This document shows, piece after piece, positions 1 to 7,506 of a stretch of 21,623 nucleotides of DNA. The notes beneath the pieces are model-generated. The model searched no databases. It saw only the letters and a program-made list of their open reading frames with translations, and was not told the origin of the DNA. The DNA is from DATARH01 sp035504075 (GTDB lineage: Bacteria > Pseudomonadota > Alphaproteobacteria > ATCC43930 > CGMCC-115725). A program made the position numbers and the translations under genes. Position 1 is the stretch's first letter. Each line of letters starts with the position of its first letter. The stretch spans positions 1 through 21,623 of the forward strand of contig DATJSO010000141.1 of assembly GCA_035504075.1 (NCBI GenBank), read 5' to 3'.

Positions 1-79
1 ATATATCCTAATTGTCCAGGGCCACGGGGCGTGCAATATTTCGCTCCGTAATCGGTGTTCGTTGCGGTTAGGGGACATT

Positions 80-778
80 ATGAAGCTTTCAATCGGCTTT
101 GCGGCGTTGGGAACTGTGCTGGTCGTCGGGGCAACCGGAGCGATGGCTGACGATATCACGGTCACCAATATTGCGATGCCCTATGAGGAGATGTTGACGA
201 TCGACAGCCCGATCTCGCCGACGCAGGGCTATGTCGGCCAACTTGTGCTGACGACCTCGACCGGCGCGACGATCGACGCATGGTGCATCGATCTCTTTCA
301 CGACGGCTCCCTCGGCAATCAGGATTCGGTCTACGCGATCGAACCGATCGTGACCAACAATGATCCCAATTACAGCAGCGGAACACCGTTGACGACGACG
401 CAGATCGATGAGATCGCCGGGCTGATCGCCTACGGCGACAACCTGCTGGAAACGGACGCGACAGACCCGACCGCCGACCCCGACCAGGACTCGGCCGCGG
501 TGCAATTGGCGATCTGGGAGGTCGAGTACCCGACGCTCTCCTACTCCGGGGCTTCCGCGAACCTGATTGACGAGGCGAACGACATCTACGGCTTGGCGCC
601 GTCGCTGATGGGCAGCGCCGTGGAGTTGGAGGGGTTGGACGGGCAGCAGAGCTACGCGACGCTCGTTCCCGAGCCGGCTTCGATGACGCTGTTCGGCACC
701 GCGCTGCTGGGCCTCATCGGGCGGCGCCGCCGGCGCTCACCGGCGCTGCCGCCCGAGGCGCTGATCACGCCTGCTTGA
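80..778 (+). CDS. PEP-CTERM sorting-domain surface protein
   Basis: Predicted exported protein of 232 aa. The start at 80 is preferred over the in-frame TTG at 62 because GGTTAGGGGA lies just upstream and the protein then begins with a proper signal peptide (MKLSIGFAAL..., likely cleaved after GAMA near residue 23). The body is acidic and rich in Asp, Thr and Ser, with a single DAWCIDLFHD segment around residues 67-76. The C-terminus has the PEP-CTERM layout: VPEPAS at 196-201, a hydrophobic helix at about 201-214, then five arginines (215-219). In this family exosortase recognises the tag, cleaves near PEP and hands the protein to the cell surface or exopolysaccharide. Unusually, 13 residues (SPALPPEALITPA) follow the arginines, and their codons run into the 3' end of the convergent amidohydrolase gene. 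No exosortase is visible here. The function of the mature protein is unknown. Confidence 0.85.
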   Translation: MKLSIGFAALGTVLVVGATGAMADDITVTNIAMPYEEMLTIDSPISPTQGYVGQLVLTTSTGATIDAWCIDLFHDGSLGNQDSVYAIEPIVTNNDPNYSSGTPLTTTQIDEIAGLIAYGDNLLETDATDPTADPDQDSAAVQLAIWEVEYPTLSYSGASANLIDEANDIYGLAPSLMGSAVELEGLDGQQSYATLVPEPASMTLFGTALLGLIGRRRRRSPALPPEALITPA

Positions 779-1913
779 AGAACCGGTCGGCGTTCCCCGC
801 CATCAGCTTCGCCCGCGCCTCGGGCTTCATGTCCCAGGCGAGAAAATTGCTGACTGTATCGGGGAACTGGCATTCCGAGTGCGGGTAGTCCGACGCGTAC
901 ATCAACACGTCGTCGCCGACGAAGCTGCGCACCATGTCGAACATGTCCGGCCCCTCATGCCGCTCGACGCTGCAGAAATAGCGGCCGCTCTTCAGGTATT
1001 CGCTCGGCTTCATTTTGAGCGGCGCCGTCGAACCGACATAGGCGTACTGCTCGTCCATGCGACGGCCCCAGAACGGCAGCCAGCCGAAGCCGCATTCGAG
1101 CGTGCCGACCCGGAGATCGGGGTGGCGGTCCATGATGCCGCCGCCGATCACCGAGGCGATAAAGCGCATCGCCCCCCACGGGTGGGAGGCGAGCCGGCCG
1201 AGAAAGATGTTGTCCCACAGGTCGAACACGCCGGGGAAATAGGGCGGCGTCCACGTGAAGCTGTGGTGGGCGATCGGCAGATCGTGTTCGACGGCCGCCC
1301 GCCAGATTGGTTCGAGCGTCGGGTGATCGGCGGGGATATCCTTGGTCACCAGCGGCATCACCGCCACCGCCCAGCGCGACTTGCCCCATTCGCGGATTTC
1401 CTTGACCGCCGCATCGACGTCGCGGGCGGAGGCGACGATCATGCTTTTCAGCCGATCGGGGTACTGGCTGCTGAAATCGCCCATATGGCGGTGAAAGGCG
1501 CGGATGATGTTGACCTCGATCGTCGGATCCTCGTGGCCGACGAGGCTCGTCCACGAGGTCGGGATCAGGAAATGTCCGTCGGTTCCCTCATCGTCCATGT
1601 CCTGGACGCGGGCCGCGGCCTGGTCGTCCTGCACGCCCGGGCGCGGCTGCTTCGATCCCATCCAATGCGTCTCGCGCCCGCTGTGCGCCTCGCGCGGCGC
1701 CGCCTCGCCGAGGATCCGCTTATACGAGATCTGGCCGAAGCGGTAGACGTGGCGCCCGGCCGAACTGCCGGGCCCGCCCGCCCGCACCGGCTGGCGGTAG
1801 GGCGCCAGATCGGGCAGGCGCGCGCGAAAGCCGGGGTCAACATATTTGTCGAGCACCTCGGCCGTCGGCTCGACATGCGTATCGGCGTCGAATACGCGCA
1901 ACCCGTTTTTCAT
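765..1913 (-). CDS. Amidohydrolase-2 family metal-dependent hydrolase/decarboxylase
   Basis: TIM-barrel amidohydrolase of 382 aa (amidohydrolase_2, the ACMSD/resorcylate decarboxylase-like group). Visible marks are an N-terminal metal-site variant FDADTHVEP (D11, H13) where many relatives have DxHxH, IAHHSFTW with H216/H217, ASDYPHSE with D342 and H345 near the end of the barrel, and the terminal MAGNADRFF segment typical of the family. Relatives hydrolyse or decarboxylate cyclic and aromatic acids, often with Zn or Mn; the substrate here cannot be told. The ATG is preceded by a GGAGACA ribosome site. The gene is divergent from the ferredoxin/reductase pair across about 150 bases, and its 3' end overlaps the PEP-CTERM gene by 14 bases tail to tail. 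Homologues of this subgroup are often found in catabolic clusters with P450 or CoA genes, which fits the neighbours. Confidence 0.85.
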   Translation of the reverse strand: MKNGLRVFDADTHVEPTAEVLDKYVDPGFRARLPDLAPYRQPVRAGGPGSSAGRHVYRFGQISYKRILGEAAPREAHSGRETHWMGSKQPRPGVQDDQAAARVQDMDDEGTDGHFLIPTSWTSLVGHEDPTIEVNIIRAFHRHMGDFSSQYPDRLKSMIVASARDVDAAVKEIREWGKSRWAVAVMPLVTKDIPADHPTLEPIWRAAVEHDLPIAHHSFTWTPPYFPGVFDLWDNIFLGRLASHPWGAMRFIASVIGGGIMDRHPDLRVGTLECGFGWLPFWGRRMDEQYAYVGSTAPLKMKPSEYLKSGRYFCSVERHEGPDMFDMVRSFVGDDVLMYASDYPHSECQFPDTVSNFLAWDMKPEARAKLMAGNADRFFKQA

Positions 1914-2064
1914 TTTCTGTCTCCGTCACTGGTGCCGTGCGATGCTTATACACCCGCGGCGGCATTGCGAAAACCGCGCCTCGGCGCATGGCTGAAAATG
2001 CTCGACCGCGCGGCGCGGATTGCGTAAGGCTGGCGCGCCGCGAGAAGGAAGGACAATCAGCACG
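1914..2064. promoter_or_regulatory. Divergent intergenic region (amidohydrolase / ferredoxin)
   Basis: About 150 bases between two divergently transcribed genes, so promoters for both directions are expected here. I see no convincing -35/-10 pair and no clear operator palindrome. The plus side ends in a strong purine-rich ribosome site (GAGAAGGAAGGA, 2042-2053) before the ferredoxin ATG at 2065, and the minus side ends in GGAGACA before the amidohydrolase ATG. Confidence 0.4.
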
Positions 2065-2388
2065 ATGCCGCGAGTGACGTATATCGACACGCAGAGCAAG
2101 GAAGCGACGCTCGACATCCCGGTCGGCACCAGCGTCATGCAGGCCGCGGTGCTGCACGGCATCGACGGCATCGTCGCCGAATGCGGCGGCTCGTGCATGT
2201 GCGCGACCTGCCATGTCTATGTGCGCGAAGACCAGCTGGCGATGACGCCGGCGATGCAGCCCGACGAGGATGCGATGCTGGAAGGCACCGCCAGTCCGCG
2301 CCGCGCCAACAGCCGGCTGTCCTGCCAGCTCGTCGTCTCGCCCGAAATGGACGGGCTGGTCGTCTACACCCCCGAGACGCAGACCTGA
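2065..2388 (+). CDS. [2Fe-2S] ferredoxin, putidaredoxin/adrenodoxin type
   Basis: Small soluble electron carrier of 107 aa. Cluster ligands are C40, C46 and C49 in CGGSCMCATCHVYV (C-x5-C-x2-C) plus C87 in RLSCQL, the spacing of putidaredoxin, terpredoxin and adrenodoxin rather than plant-type ferredoxins. A fifth cysteine (C44) lies inside the cluster loop, where putidaredoxin has Ala. The ATG at 2065 is chosen over an upstream in-frame TTG at 2020 because of a strong ribosome site and family length. The next gene is a matching FAD reductase whose ATG shares one base with this stop codon, so the two are translationally coupled. Such a pair normally carries electrons from NAD(P)H to a class I bacterial cytochrome P450; none is encoded in this window, so the final acceptor is unknown. 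Confidence 0.92.
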   Translation: MPRVTYIDTQSKEATLDIPVGTSVMQAAVLHGIDGIVAECGGSCMCATCHVYVREDQLAMTPAMQPDEDAMLEGTASPRRANSRLSCQLVVSPEMDGLVVYTPETQT

Positions 2389-3623
2389 TGCCGGCCGACC
2401 GCCTCGTCATCGTCGGCGCCAGCCACGCCGGTTTCCAGGTCGCCGCCTCGTTGCGGCAGCATGGGTTCGACGGCGCGATCGCGCTGGTCGGCGACGAGCC
2501 GGTGCTGCCCTACCAGCGACCGCCATTGTCGAAAGATTACCTCGACGGCAAGATCGGCCTCGAACTCCTGCTGATGCGCCCGGAAGCGTTTTATCGCGAA
2601 CACCGCATCGAGTTTTTGCCCGGCATCCGCGTCACCGCAATCGAGCGCGGCGAGCACCGCGTGCGGCTGGCGACCGGCGAGCACCTCGCCTACGATCATC
2701 TCGTCCTCGCAACGGGCGCAAGGAACCGCGTTCCGCCGGTGCCCGGCGTCAAGCTCGACGGCGTCTGCTATCTGCGCACCCTCGCCGAGACCGATGCGCT
2801 GCGCCGGCATCTCGCCGGCGCCGAGCGGATCGTCGTCATCGGCGCCGGCTTCATCGGCCTCGAATTCGCCGCCATCGCGCGCGCCCACGGCAGACAGGTG
2901 CACATCGTCGAATTGACCGACCGGGTCATGGGCCGCGTTGTCTCGGTGCCGACATCGCATTTCTTCGCCGCGGCGCATCGCGCGGCCGGCGTCGAATTCA
3001 GCTTCGGTGCGGCGGCGATGCGCATAGGCGGCCACGCCGGCCGGGTCGATCACGTCGAGCTGGCGTCGGGCGCGCGGCTAGCGGCCGATCTCGTCCTGGT
3101 CTCGGTCGGCGTCGTCCCGAACGGCGAACTGGCGGCGGCGGCCGGGCTCGAGGTCGCGAACGGCATCGTCGTCGACGAGCAACTGCTGACCGCCGACCCG
3201 GCGATCTCGGCGATCGGCGATTGTGCGTCCTTTCCGTGCGGCCACGCCGAGGGCCGACCGACCCGCCTCGAAGCGGTGCAGAACGCAGCCGATCACGCCC
3301 GCTGCGTCGCCGACCGCATCGTCGGCAAGCCGCACGCCTACAGCGCACTGCCGTGGTTCTGGAGCGAACAGGGCGCGCTGCGCCTGCAGATTGCCGGCCT
3401 GACGACAGGGCACGACCAGCACGTCCTGCGCGGCGATCTCGCCAGCGGCGCGTTTTCGGTATTCTGCTACAGGAAGGGCGAACTGCTCGGCATCGAATCG
3501 ATCAACCGCCCGGCCGACCATGCGCACGCCCGCCGGCTGCTCGGCTCTGGCCGGCAGGTAACCCCGAGTGAGGCCGCCGACGACGGCTTCGACCTGCGCG
3601 CCGCCGCGATGGCGCGAAGCTGA
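2388..3623 (+). CDS. FAD-dependent ferredoxin reductase (putidaredoxin/rhodocoxin reductase family)
   Basis: NAD(P)H:ferredoxin oxidoreductase of 411 aa that should reduce the ferredoxin encoded directly upstream. Domain order is visible: an FAD-binding Rossmann motif at the N-terminus (IVGASHAG, residues 8-15, a Ser/His variant of GxGxxG), the LATGARNR segment around 107-114, a second nucleotide-binding motif GAGFIG at 152-157 for NAD(P)H, the flavin-binding AIGDCA with G277-D278, and a C-terminal reductase domain. Length and order match putidaredoxin reductase. The start is the ATG at 2388, overlapping the ferredoxin TGA (TGATG); longer readings of this frame run through the ferredoxin gene and are not real. 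A spacer of 144 bases separates it from the thiolase. Confidence 0.92.
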   Translation: MPADRLVIVGASHAGFQVAASLRQHGFDGAIALVGDEPVLPYQRPPLSKDYLDGKIGLELLLMRPEAFYREHRIEFLPGIRVTAIERGEHRVRLATGEHLAYDHLVLATGARNRVPPVPGVKLDGVCYLRTLAETDALRRHLAGAERIVVIGAGFIGLEFAAIARAHGRQVHIVELTDRVMGRVVSVPTSHFFAAAHRAAGVEFSFGAAAMRIGGHAGRVDHVELASGARLAADLVLVSVGVVPNGELAAAAGLEVANGIVVDEQLLTADPAISAIGDCASFPCGHAEGRPTRLEAVQNAADHARCVADRIVGKPHAYSALPWFWSEQGALRLQIAGLTTGHDQHVLRGDLASGAFSVFCYRKGELLGIESINRPADHAHARRLLGSGRQVTPSEAADDGFDLRAAAMARS

Positions 3624-3636
3624 GCAGGGCGAACAT

Positions 3637-3652
3637 CCCGGCAAAAGCCGGG
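3637..3652. repeat. Small GC-rich hairpin, possible half REP-like element
   Basis: CCCGGC-AAAA-GCCGGG forms a 6-bp stem with a four-base loop just after the reductase stop codon. The hairpin-with-purine-loop design resembles one arm of the complete cloverleaf repeat at 19356-19435, so it may be a decayed copy. There is no T-run on either side, so it is not a classical intrinsic terminator. The rest of the spacer (3653-3767) holds nothing else that I recognise. Confidence 0.45.
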
Positions 3653-3767
3653 GCCCGTCCGCCATCGCGCCACGCGACTACGGCGAATTGCGCCGCGCTC
3701 ATCTGCCCTTCGCCGCTGGCTCGGCGGCACCGATACGCGTAAGCTCGCCAAAACCCCGAGAGGAGCC

Positions 3768-4976
3768 ATGCCCATGCGCCAGGCCGTCATCGTAGCCACC
3801 GCCCGCACCCCGATCGGCCGCGCATTCCGCGGCGCCTTCAACGAAACCCAGCCGCAGGCGCTGGCCGGGCACGCGATCGCCGAGGCGGTCAAGCGCGCCG
3901 CCGTCGATCCCGCCGAGATCGACGACGTGATCATCGGCGCCGCGATCCAGCAGGGCGCCCAGGGGTTCAACGTCGCCCGCCAGAGCGCGCTCCGGGCCGG
4001 CCTGCCGGACAGCGTGCCGGCGATGTCGATCGACCGGCAGTGCTCCTCCGGCATGATGGCGATCGCGACCGCGGCCAAGGAGATCATCGACGACGGCATG
4101 CAGATCGCGATCGGCGGCGGCGTCGAGTCGGTGTCGTTCGTGCAGGGCGACAAGATGGTGCGCACCCGCGGCGACGACCCCGATCTGATGGCCCGCATCC
4201 CGGCGCTCTACATGACGATGATCGAGACCGCCGAGATCGTCGCGGAGCGCTACAATATTTCGCGCGAGGCGCAGGACGAGTATTCGCTGCGCTCGCAGCA
4301 GCGCACCGCGGCGGCGCAGCAGGCCGGCCGCTTCGACGACGAGATCGTCGCCCTGCCGTCGGTCATGAAGGTGACCGACCGCAACAGCGGCGAAAGCGCG
4401 ATGAAGCCGGTGACGCTGAACAGGGACGAAGGCAACCGGCCGGACACCAACCTCGAAGGCCTGGCCGGGCTGAAGCCGGTGTTCAAGGACGGCCAGCGCG
4501 TCAAGGAGGGCCGCTTCATCACCGCCGGCAACGCCTCGCAATTGTCGGACGGCGCCTCGGCCGCGGTCTTGATGGAGGAAGGCGAAGCCTCGCGCCGCGG
4601 CCTCTCCCCGCTCGGTATCTACCGCGGCATCGCGGTGGCCGGCTGCGCCCCGGACGAGATGGGCATCGGCCCCGTTTTCGCGGTGCCGAAACTGCTGCAA
4701 AAGCACGGCCTCAAGATCGACGACATCGATTTGTGGGAATTGAACGAGGCGTTCGCCTGTCAGGTTGTCTATTGCCGCGACCGGCTCGGCATCCCGAACG
4801 ACAAGCTGAATGTGAACGGCGGCGCGATCTCGATCGGCCACCCCTACGGCATGTCGGGGGCGCGCATGGTCGGTCACGCGCTGATCGAAGGCAAGCGGCG
4901 CGGCGCCAGGCTCGTCGTCTGCACGATGTGCATCGGCGGCGGCATGGGCGCGGCCGGCCTGTTCGAGGTGGCGTAG
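3768..4976 (+). CDS. Thiolase (acetyl-CoA acetyltransferase family)
   Basis: Thiolase of 402 aa that condenses or cleaves acyl-CoA thioesters, normally the last step of beta-oxidation. All active-site blocks are present: nucleophile C92 in IDRQCSSGMM, the LNEAFACQ block, H358 in NGGAISIGHPYGMSGAR, and the second cysteine C388 in CTMCIGGGMGAAG. Length is normal for the degradative (FadA/PaaJ-like) and biosynthetic (PhaA) classes; the sequence alone does not separate them, though the catabolic neighbourhood favours degradation. The ATG at 3768 has AGAGGAG a few bases upstream; an in-frame ATG two codons later is also possible. The next gene starts 17 bases after its stop, suggesting co-transcription with denD. 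Confidence 0.93.
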   Translation: MPMRQAVIVATARTPIGRAFRGAFNETQPQALAGHAIAEAVKRAAVDPAEIDDVIIGAAIQQGAQGFNVARQSALRAGLPDSVPAMSIDRQCSSGMMAIATAAKEIIDDGMQIAIGGGVESVSFVQGDKMVRTRGDDPDLMARIPALYMTMIETAEIVAERYNISREAQDEYSLRSQQRTAAAQQAGRFDDEIVALPSVMKVTDRNSGESAMKPVTLNRDEGNRPDTNLEGLAGLKPVFKDGQRVKEGRFITAGNASQLSDGASAAVLMEEGEASRRGLSPLGIYRGIAVAGCAPDEMGIGPVFAVPKLLQKHGLKIDDIDLWELNEAFACQVVYCRDRLGIPNDKLNVNGGAISIGHPYGMSGARMVGHALIEGKRRGARLVVCTMCIGGGMGAAGLFEVA

Positions 4977-4993
4977 CCGCCGGGCGGCCGCAG

Positions 4994-5986
4994 ATGCGCA
5001 TCGTCATCACCGGCGGCTGCGGGTTTCTTGGACGGCGGCTGGCGATCCGGCTGCTCGATCGGGGCAGCGCCCTGGGCCCGGTGGACGAACTCGTGCTGTT
5101 CGACAACGCCGCGCCCGCATTGCCGCTGCCGGAGGACCGCCGCCTCTCGGTCGTGACCGGCGACATCGCCGATCGCGACACGGTTGCGCGGCTCATCGCG
5201 CCCGGCACCGACGCGGTGTTTCACCTTGCCGCCGTCGTCAGCGCCGAAGCAGAGACGAATACCGATCTCGGCTACCGCGTCAATATCGACGGCACCCGCG
5301 CGGTGCTTGACGCCTGTCGCACGCTCGGCCCGATGAACGGTGGTGGACCGCGCCTTGTGTTCACCAGTTCGCTCGCCGTGTATGGCGGCGACCTGCCGCC
5401 GGCGGCCGGCGACGATACAAAGCTGACGCCGCAGAATTCGTACGGCGTCACGAAAGCGATCGGCGAACTGCTGGTCAATGATTACAGCCGCAAAGGCTTC
5501 GTCGACGGGCGCGCCTTGCGCCTGCCGACCGTTGTCGTGCGGCCCGGCCTGCCCAACCGCGCCGCGACGACGTTCGCCTCCTCGATCATCCGCGAGCCGC
5601 TGTGCGGCCGGGTCGCCGTATGTCCGGCATCGCCCGAGACGGTCATGGCGCTGGCCTCGCCGCGTGCCGTCGTCAATGGCCTCGTGCATGCGCTCGGCCT
5701 GCCGGGCGACGCGCTGGGCTGGAACCGTTCGCTGCAGCTGCCCGGGTTTTCGGTGTCGGTCGGCGAGATGGCGGAAGCGGTGCGACGCGCCGGCGGCGAG
5801 GCGGCCTACGCCCGCATCCGCTGGCAACCGGACCCGCTCGTCCAAGCGATCGTCGGCGGCGTGCCGCCGGCGCTCAAGGCCCCACGCGCCGAGGCGCTCG
5901 GCTTTGCCTGCGACAGCGGCATCGACGAGGTCGTGCGGAATTTCATCGAAGACGACCTGCCGCTGCAGCGGCAACTGGCGGGATAG
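4994..5986 (+). CDS. denD: D-erythronate dehydrogenase-like extended SDR
   Basis: NAD-dependent extended short-chain dehydrogenase/epimerase of 330 aa. The Rossmann motif TGGCGFLG (6-13), the HLAAVVSAEAE segment, TSSLAVYGGDLP with S125/S126, and the catalytic YGVTK (Y150, K154) are all visible. The combination of YGGDLPP, QNSYGVTKAIGELL, DYSRKGFVDGR, VRPGLPN and SSIIREPL closely follows the pattern I know from DenD, which oxidises D-erythronate to 2-keto-D-erythronate in four-carbon sugar-acid catabolism. The partner genes of that pathway are absent, so the assignment rests on the protein alone, and a related sugar-acid or epimerase activity is possible. It sits between the thiolase and gatB on the same strand. 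Confidence 0.82.
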   Translation: MRIVITGGCGFLGRRLAIRLLDRGSALGPVDELVLFDNAAPALPLPEDRRLSVVTGDIADRDTVARLIAPGTDAVFHLAAVVSAEAETNTDLGYRVNIDGTRAVLDACRTLGPMNGGGPRLVFTSSLAVYGGDLPPAAGDDTKLTPQNSYGVTKAIGELLVNDYSRKGFVDGRALRLPTVVVRPGLPNRAATTFASSIIREPLCGRVAVCPASPETVMALASPRAVVNGLVHALGLPGDALGWNRSLQLPGFSVSVGEMAEAVRRAGGEAAYARIRWQPDPLVQAIVGGVPPALKAPRAEALGFACDSGIDEVVRNFIEDDLPLQRQLAG

Positions 5987-6043
5987 GAACGGCGCGATGC
6001 CGGGGCGGCCGGCGGTCGGGCCGCGCGTTTTTGCGAGGATCGG

Positions 6044-7495
6044 ATGTCGGCGCTGATCGAAGGGCGCAGCGGCGCGTGGGAAGTCGTCATCGGCCTCGAA
6101 GTGCATGCCCAGGCGACGGCCCAGGCAAAACTCTTTTCCGGCGCCGCGACCGTGTTCGGCGCCGCGCCGAACACGCAGGTCTCGCCGGTCGATGCGGCCT
6201 TTCCCGGCATGCTGCCGGTCATCAACCGGCATGTCGTCGAGCAGGCGGTCAAGACCGGCCTCGGCCTCGACGCGCAGATCAACCTGCACAGCGTTTTCGA
6301 CCGCAAGAACTATTTCTATCCCGACCTGCCGGCCGGCTATCAGATCTCGCAATACCAGCAGCCGATCGTCGGGGCCGGACGCGTCGTCCTTGCCATGCCC
6401 GACGGCAGCGCCCGCACGATCGGCATCACCCGGCTGCACCTCGAACAGGACGCCGGCAAGAGCCTGCACGACCAGCACCCGAACGACACCTATGTCGATC
6501 TGAACCGCGCCGGCATCGGGCTGATGGAGATCGTCTCCGAGCCGGACCTGCGGAGCGCCGAGGAAGCCGGCCTTTACCTGCGCAAATTGCGCTCGCTGCT
6601 GCGCTATCTCGGCACCTGCGACGGCAACATGGAGGAAGGCTCGCTGCGCTGCGACTGCAACGTCTCGGTGCGGCGGCCGGGCGAACCCTATGGCACGCGC
6701 TGCGAGATCAAGAACCTGAATTCGGTGCGCTTTGTGATGCAGGCGATCGAGTACGAGGCGCGCCGCCAGATCGCGCTGCTCGAAGGCGGCGGCGCCGTCG
6801 CGCAGGAGACCCGCCTTTATGACAGCAGCCGCGGCGAAACCCGGCCGATGCGCTCGAAGGAGCATGCGCACGATTACCGCTATTTCCCCGACCCCGACCT
6901 GCTGCCGCTCGAACTGGATGCCGAGTGGGTGGCGCGGCTGAAGGCGGAACTGCCGGAACTGCCGGACGCGAAAAGGCTGCGGTTTGTCGCCGAATACGGG
7001 CTGCGGCCTGAAGACGCCGACGTGCTCGTGGCCGAGCGCGCGACCGCCGATTATTTCGAACAGGTCGCCGGGGGACGCGACGCCAAGGCCGCGGCCAACT
7101 GGGTTCTGGGCGATCTGTTCGGCGCGCTGCACCGTCTCGGCCGCGGCATCGAGGCCTGCCCGCTTGCGCCCGAGCGGCTCGGCGAACTCCTCGATCTCAT
7201 TGCCGACAACACGATCTCCGGCCGCATCGCCAAGGATGTGTTCGCCGACATGATCGAAACGGGCGAGGCGCCGGGCGCAATCGTCGCACGGAAGGGGCTG
7301 CGGCAGGTCAGCGACACGAGCGCGATCGAAGCTGCGGTCGATGCGGCGCTCGCCGCCTACCCGGCGCAGGTCGTGCAATACAGGACGAACCCGAAAGTGC
7401 TGGGGTTTTTTGTCGGCCAGGTCATGAAGGCGACCCAGGGCAAGGCCAACCCCGCCCTCGTCAACGAATTGCTCAGGAGCAAGCTCACCGAGTAG
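6044..7495 (+). CDS. gatB: Aspartyl/glutamyl-tRNA(Asn/Gln) amidotransferase subunit B
   Basis: GatB, 483 aa, the kinase/transamidation subunit of GatCAB, which converts Glu-tRNA(Gln) and Asp-tRNA(Asn) to their amide forms in bacteria lacking the cognate synthetases. Highly conserved GatB blocks are present in order: WEVVIGLEVHAQ, VFDRKNYFYPDLPAGYQISQ, GLMEIVSEPDL, RCDCNVSVRRPGEP, IKNLNSVRF, HDYRYFPDPDLLPL, and a C-terminal YqeY-like tRNA-binding domain ending NPALVNELLRSKLTE. Length is full and no motif is broken, so this is probably the working housekeeping copy. gatC and gatA, often adjacent, are not in the window. The ATG at 6044 follows GCGAGGA. The next gene starts 11 bases after its stop. 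Confidence 0.97.
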   Translation: MSALIEGRSGAWEVVIGLEVHAQATAQAKLFSGAATVFGAAPNTQVSPVDAAFPGMLPVINRHVVEQAVKTGLGLDAQINLHSVFDRKNYFYPDLPAGYQISQYQQPIVGAGRVVLAMPDGSARTIGITRLHLEQDAGKSLHDQHPNDTYVDLNRAGIGLMEIVSEPDLRSAEEAGLYLRKLRSLLRYLGTCDGNMEEGSLRCDCNVSVRRPGEPYGTRCEIKNLNSVRFVMQAIEYEARRQIALLEGGGAVAQETRLYDSSRGETRPMRSKEHAHDYRYFPDPDLLPLELDAEWVARLKAELPELPDAKRLRFVAEYGLRPEDADVLVAERATADYFEQVAGGRDAKAAANWVLGDLFGALHRLGRGIEACPLAPERLGELLDLIADNTISGRIAKDVFADMIETGEAPGAIVARKGLRQVSDTSAIEAAVDAALAAYPAQVVQYRTNPKVLGFFVGQVMKATQGKANPALVNELLRSKLTE

Positions 7496-7506
7496 ATTGG
7501 GCGCCG

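Noticed and set aside
879..2027. 382-codon plus-strand frame opposite the amidohydrolase
   Set aside because: Product is low-complexity Arg/Ala/Asp, while the minus strand encodes a motif-complete amidohydrolase with a good ribosome site.
4040..4993. Upstream part of a 648-codon frame that ends in denD
   Set aside because: The region upstream of ATG 4994 overlaps the thiolase in another frame and is arginine-rich noise; the SDR motif begins exactly at 4994.
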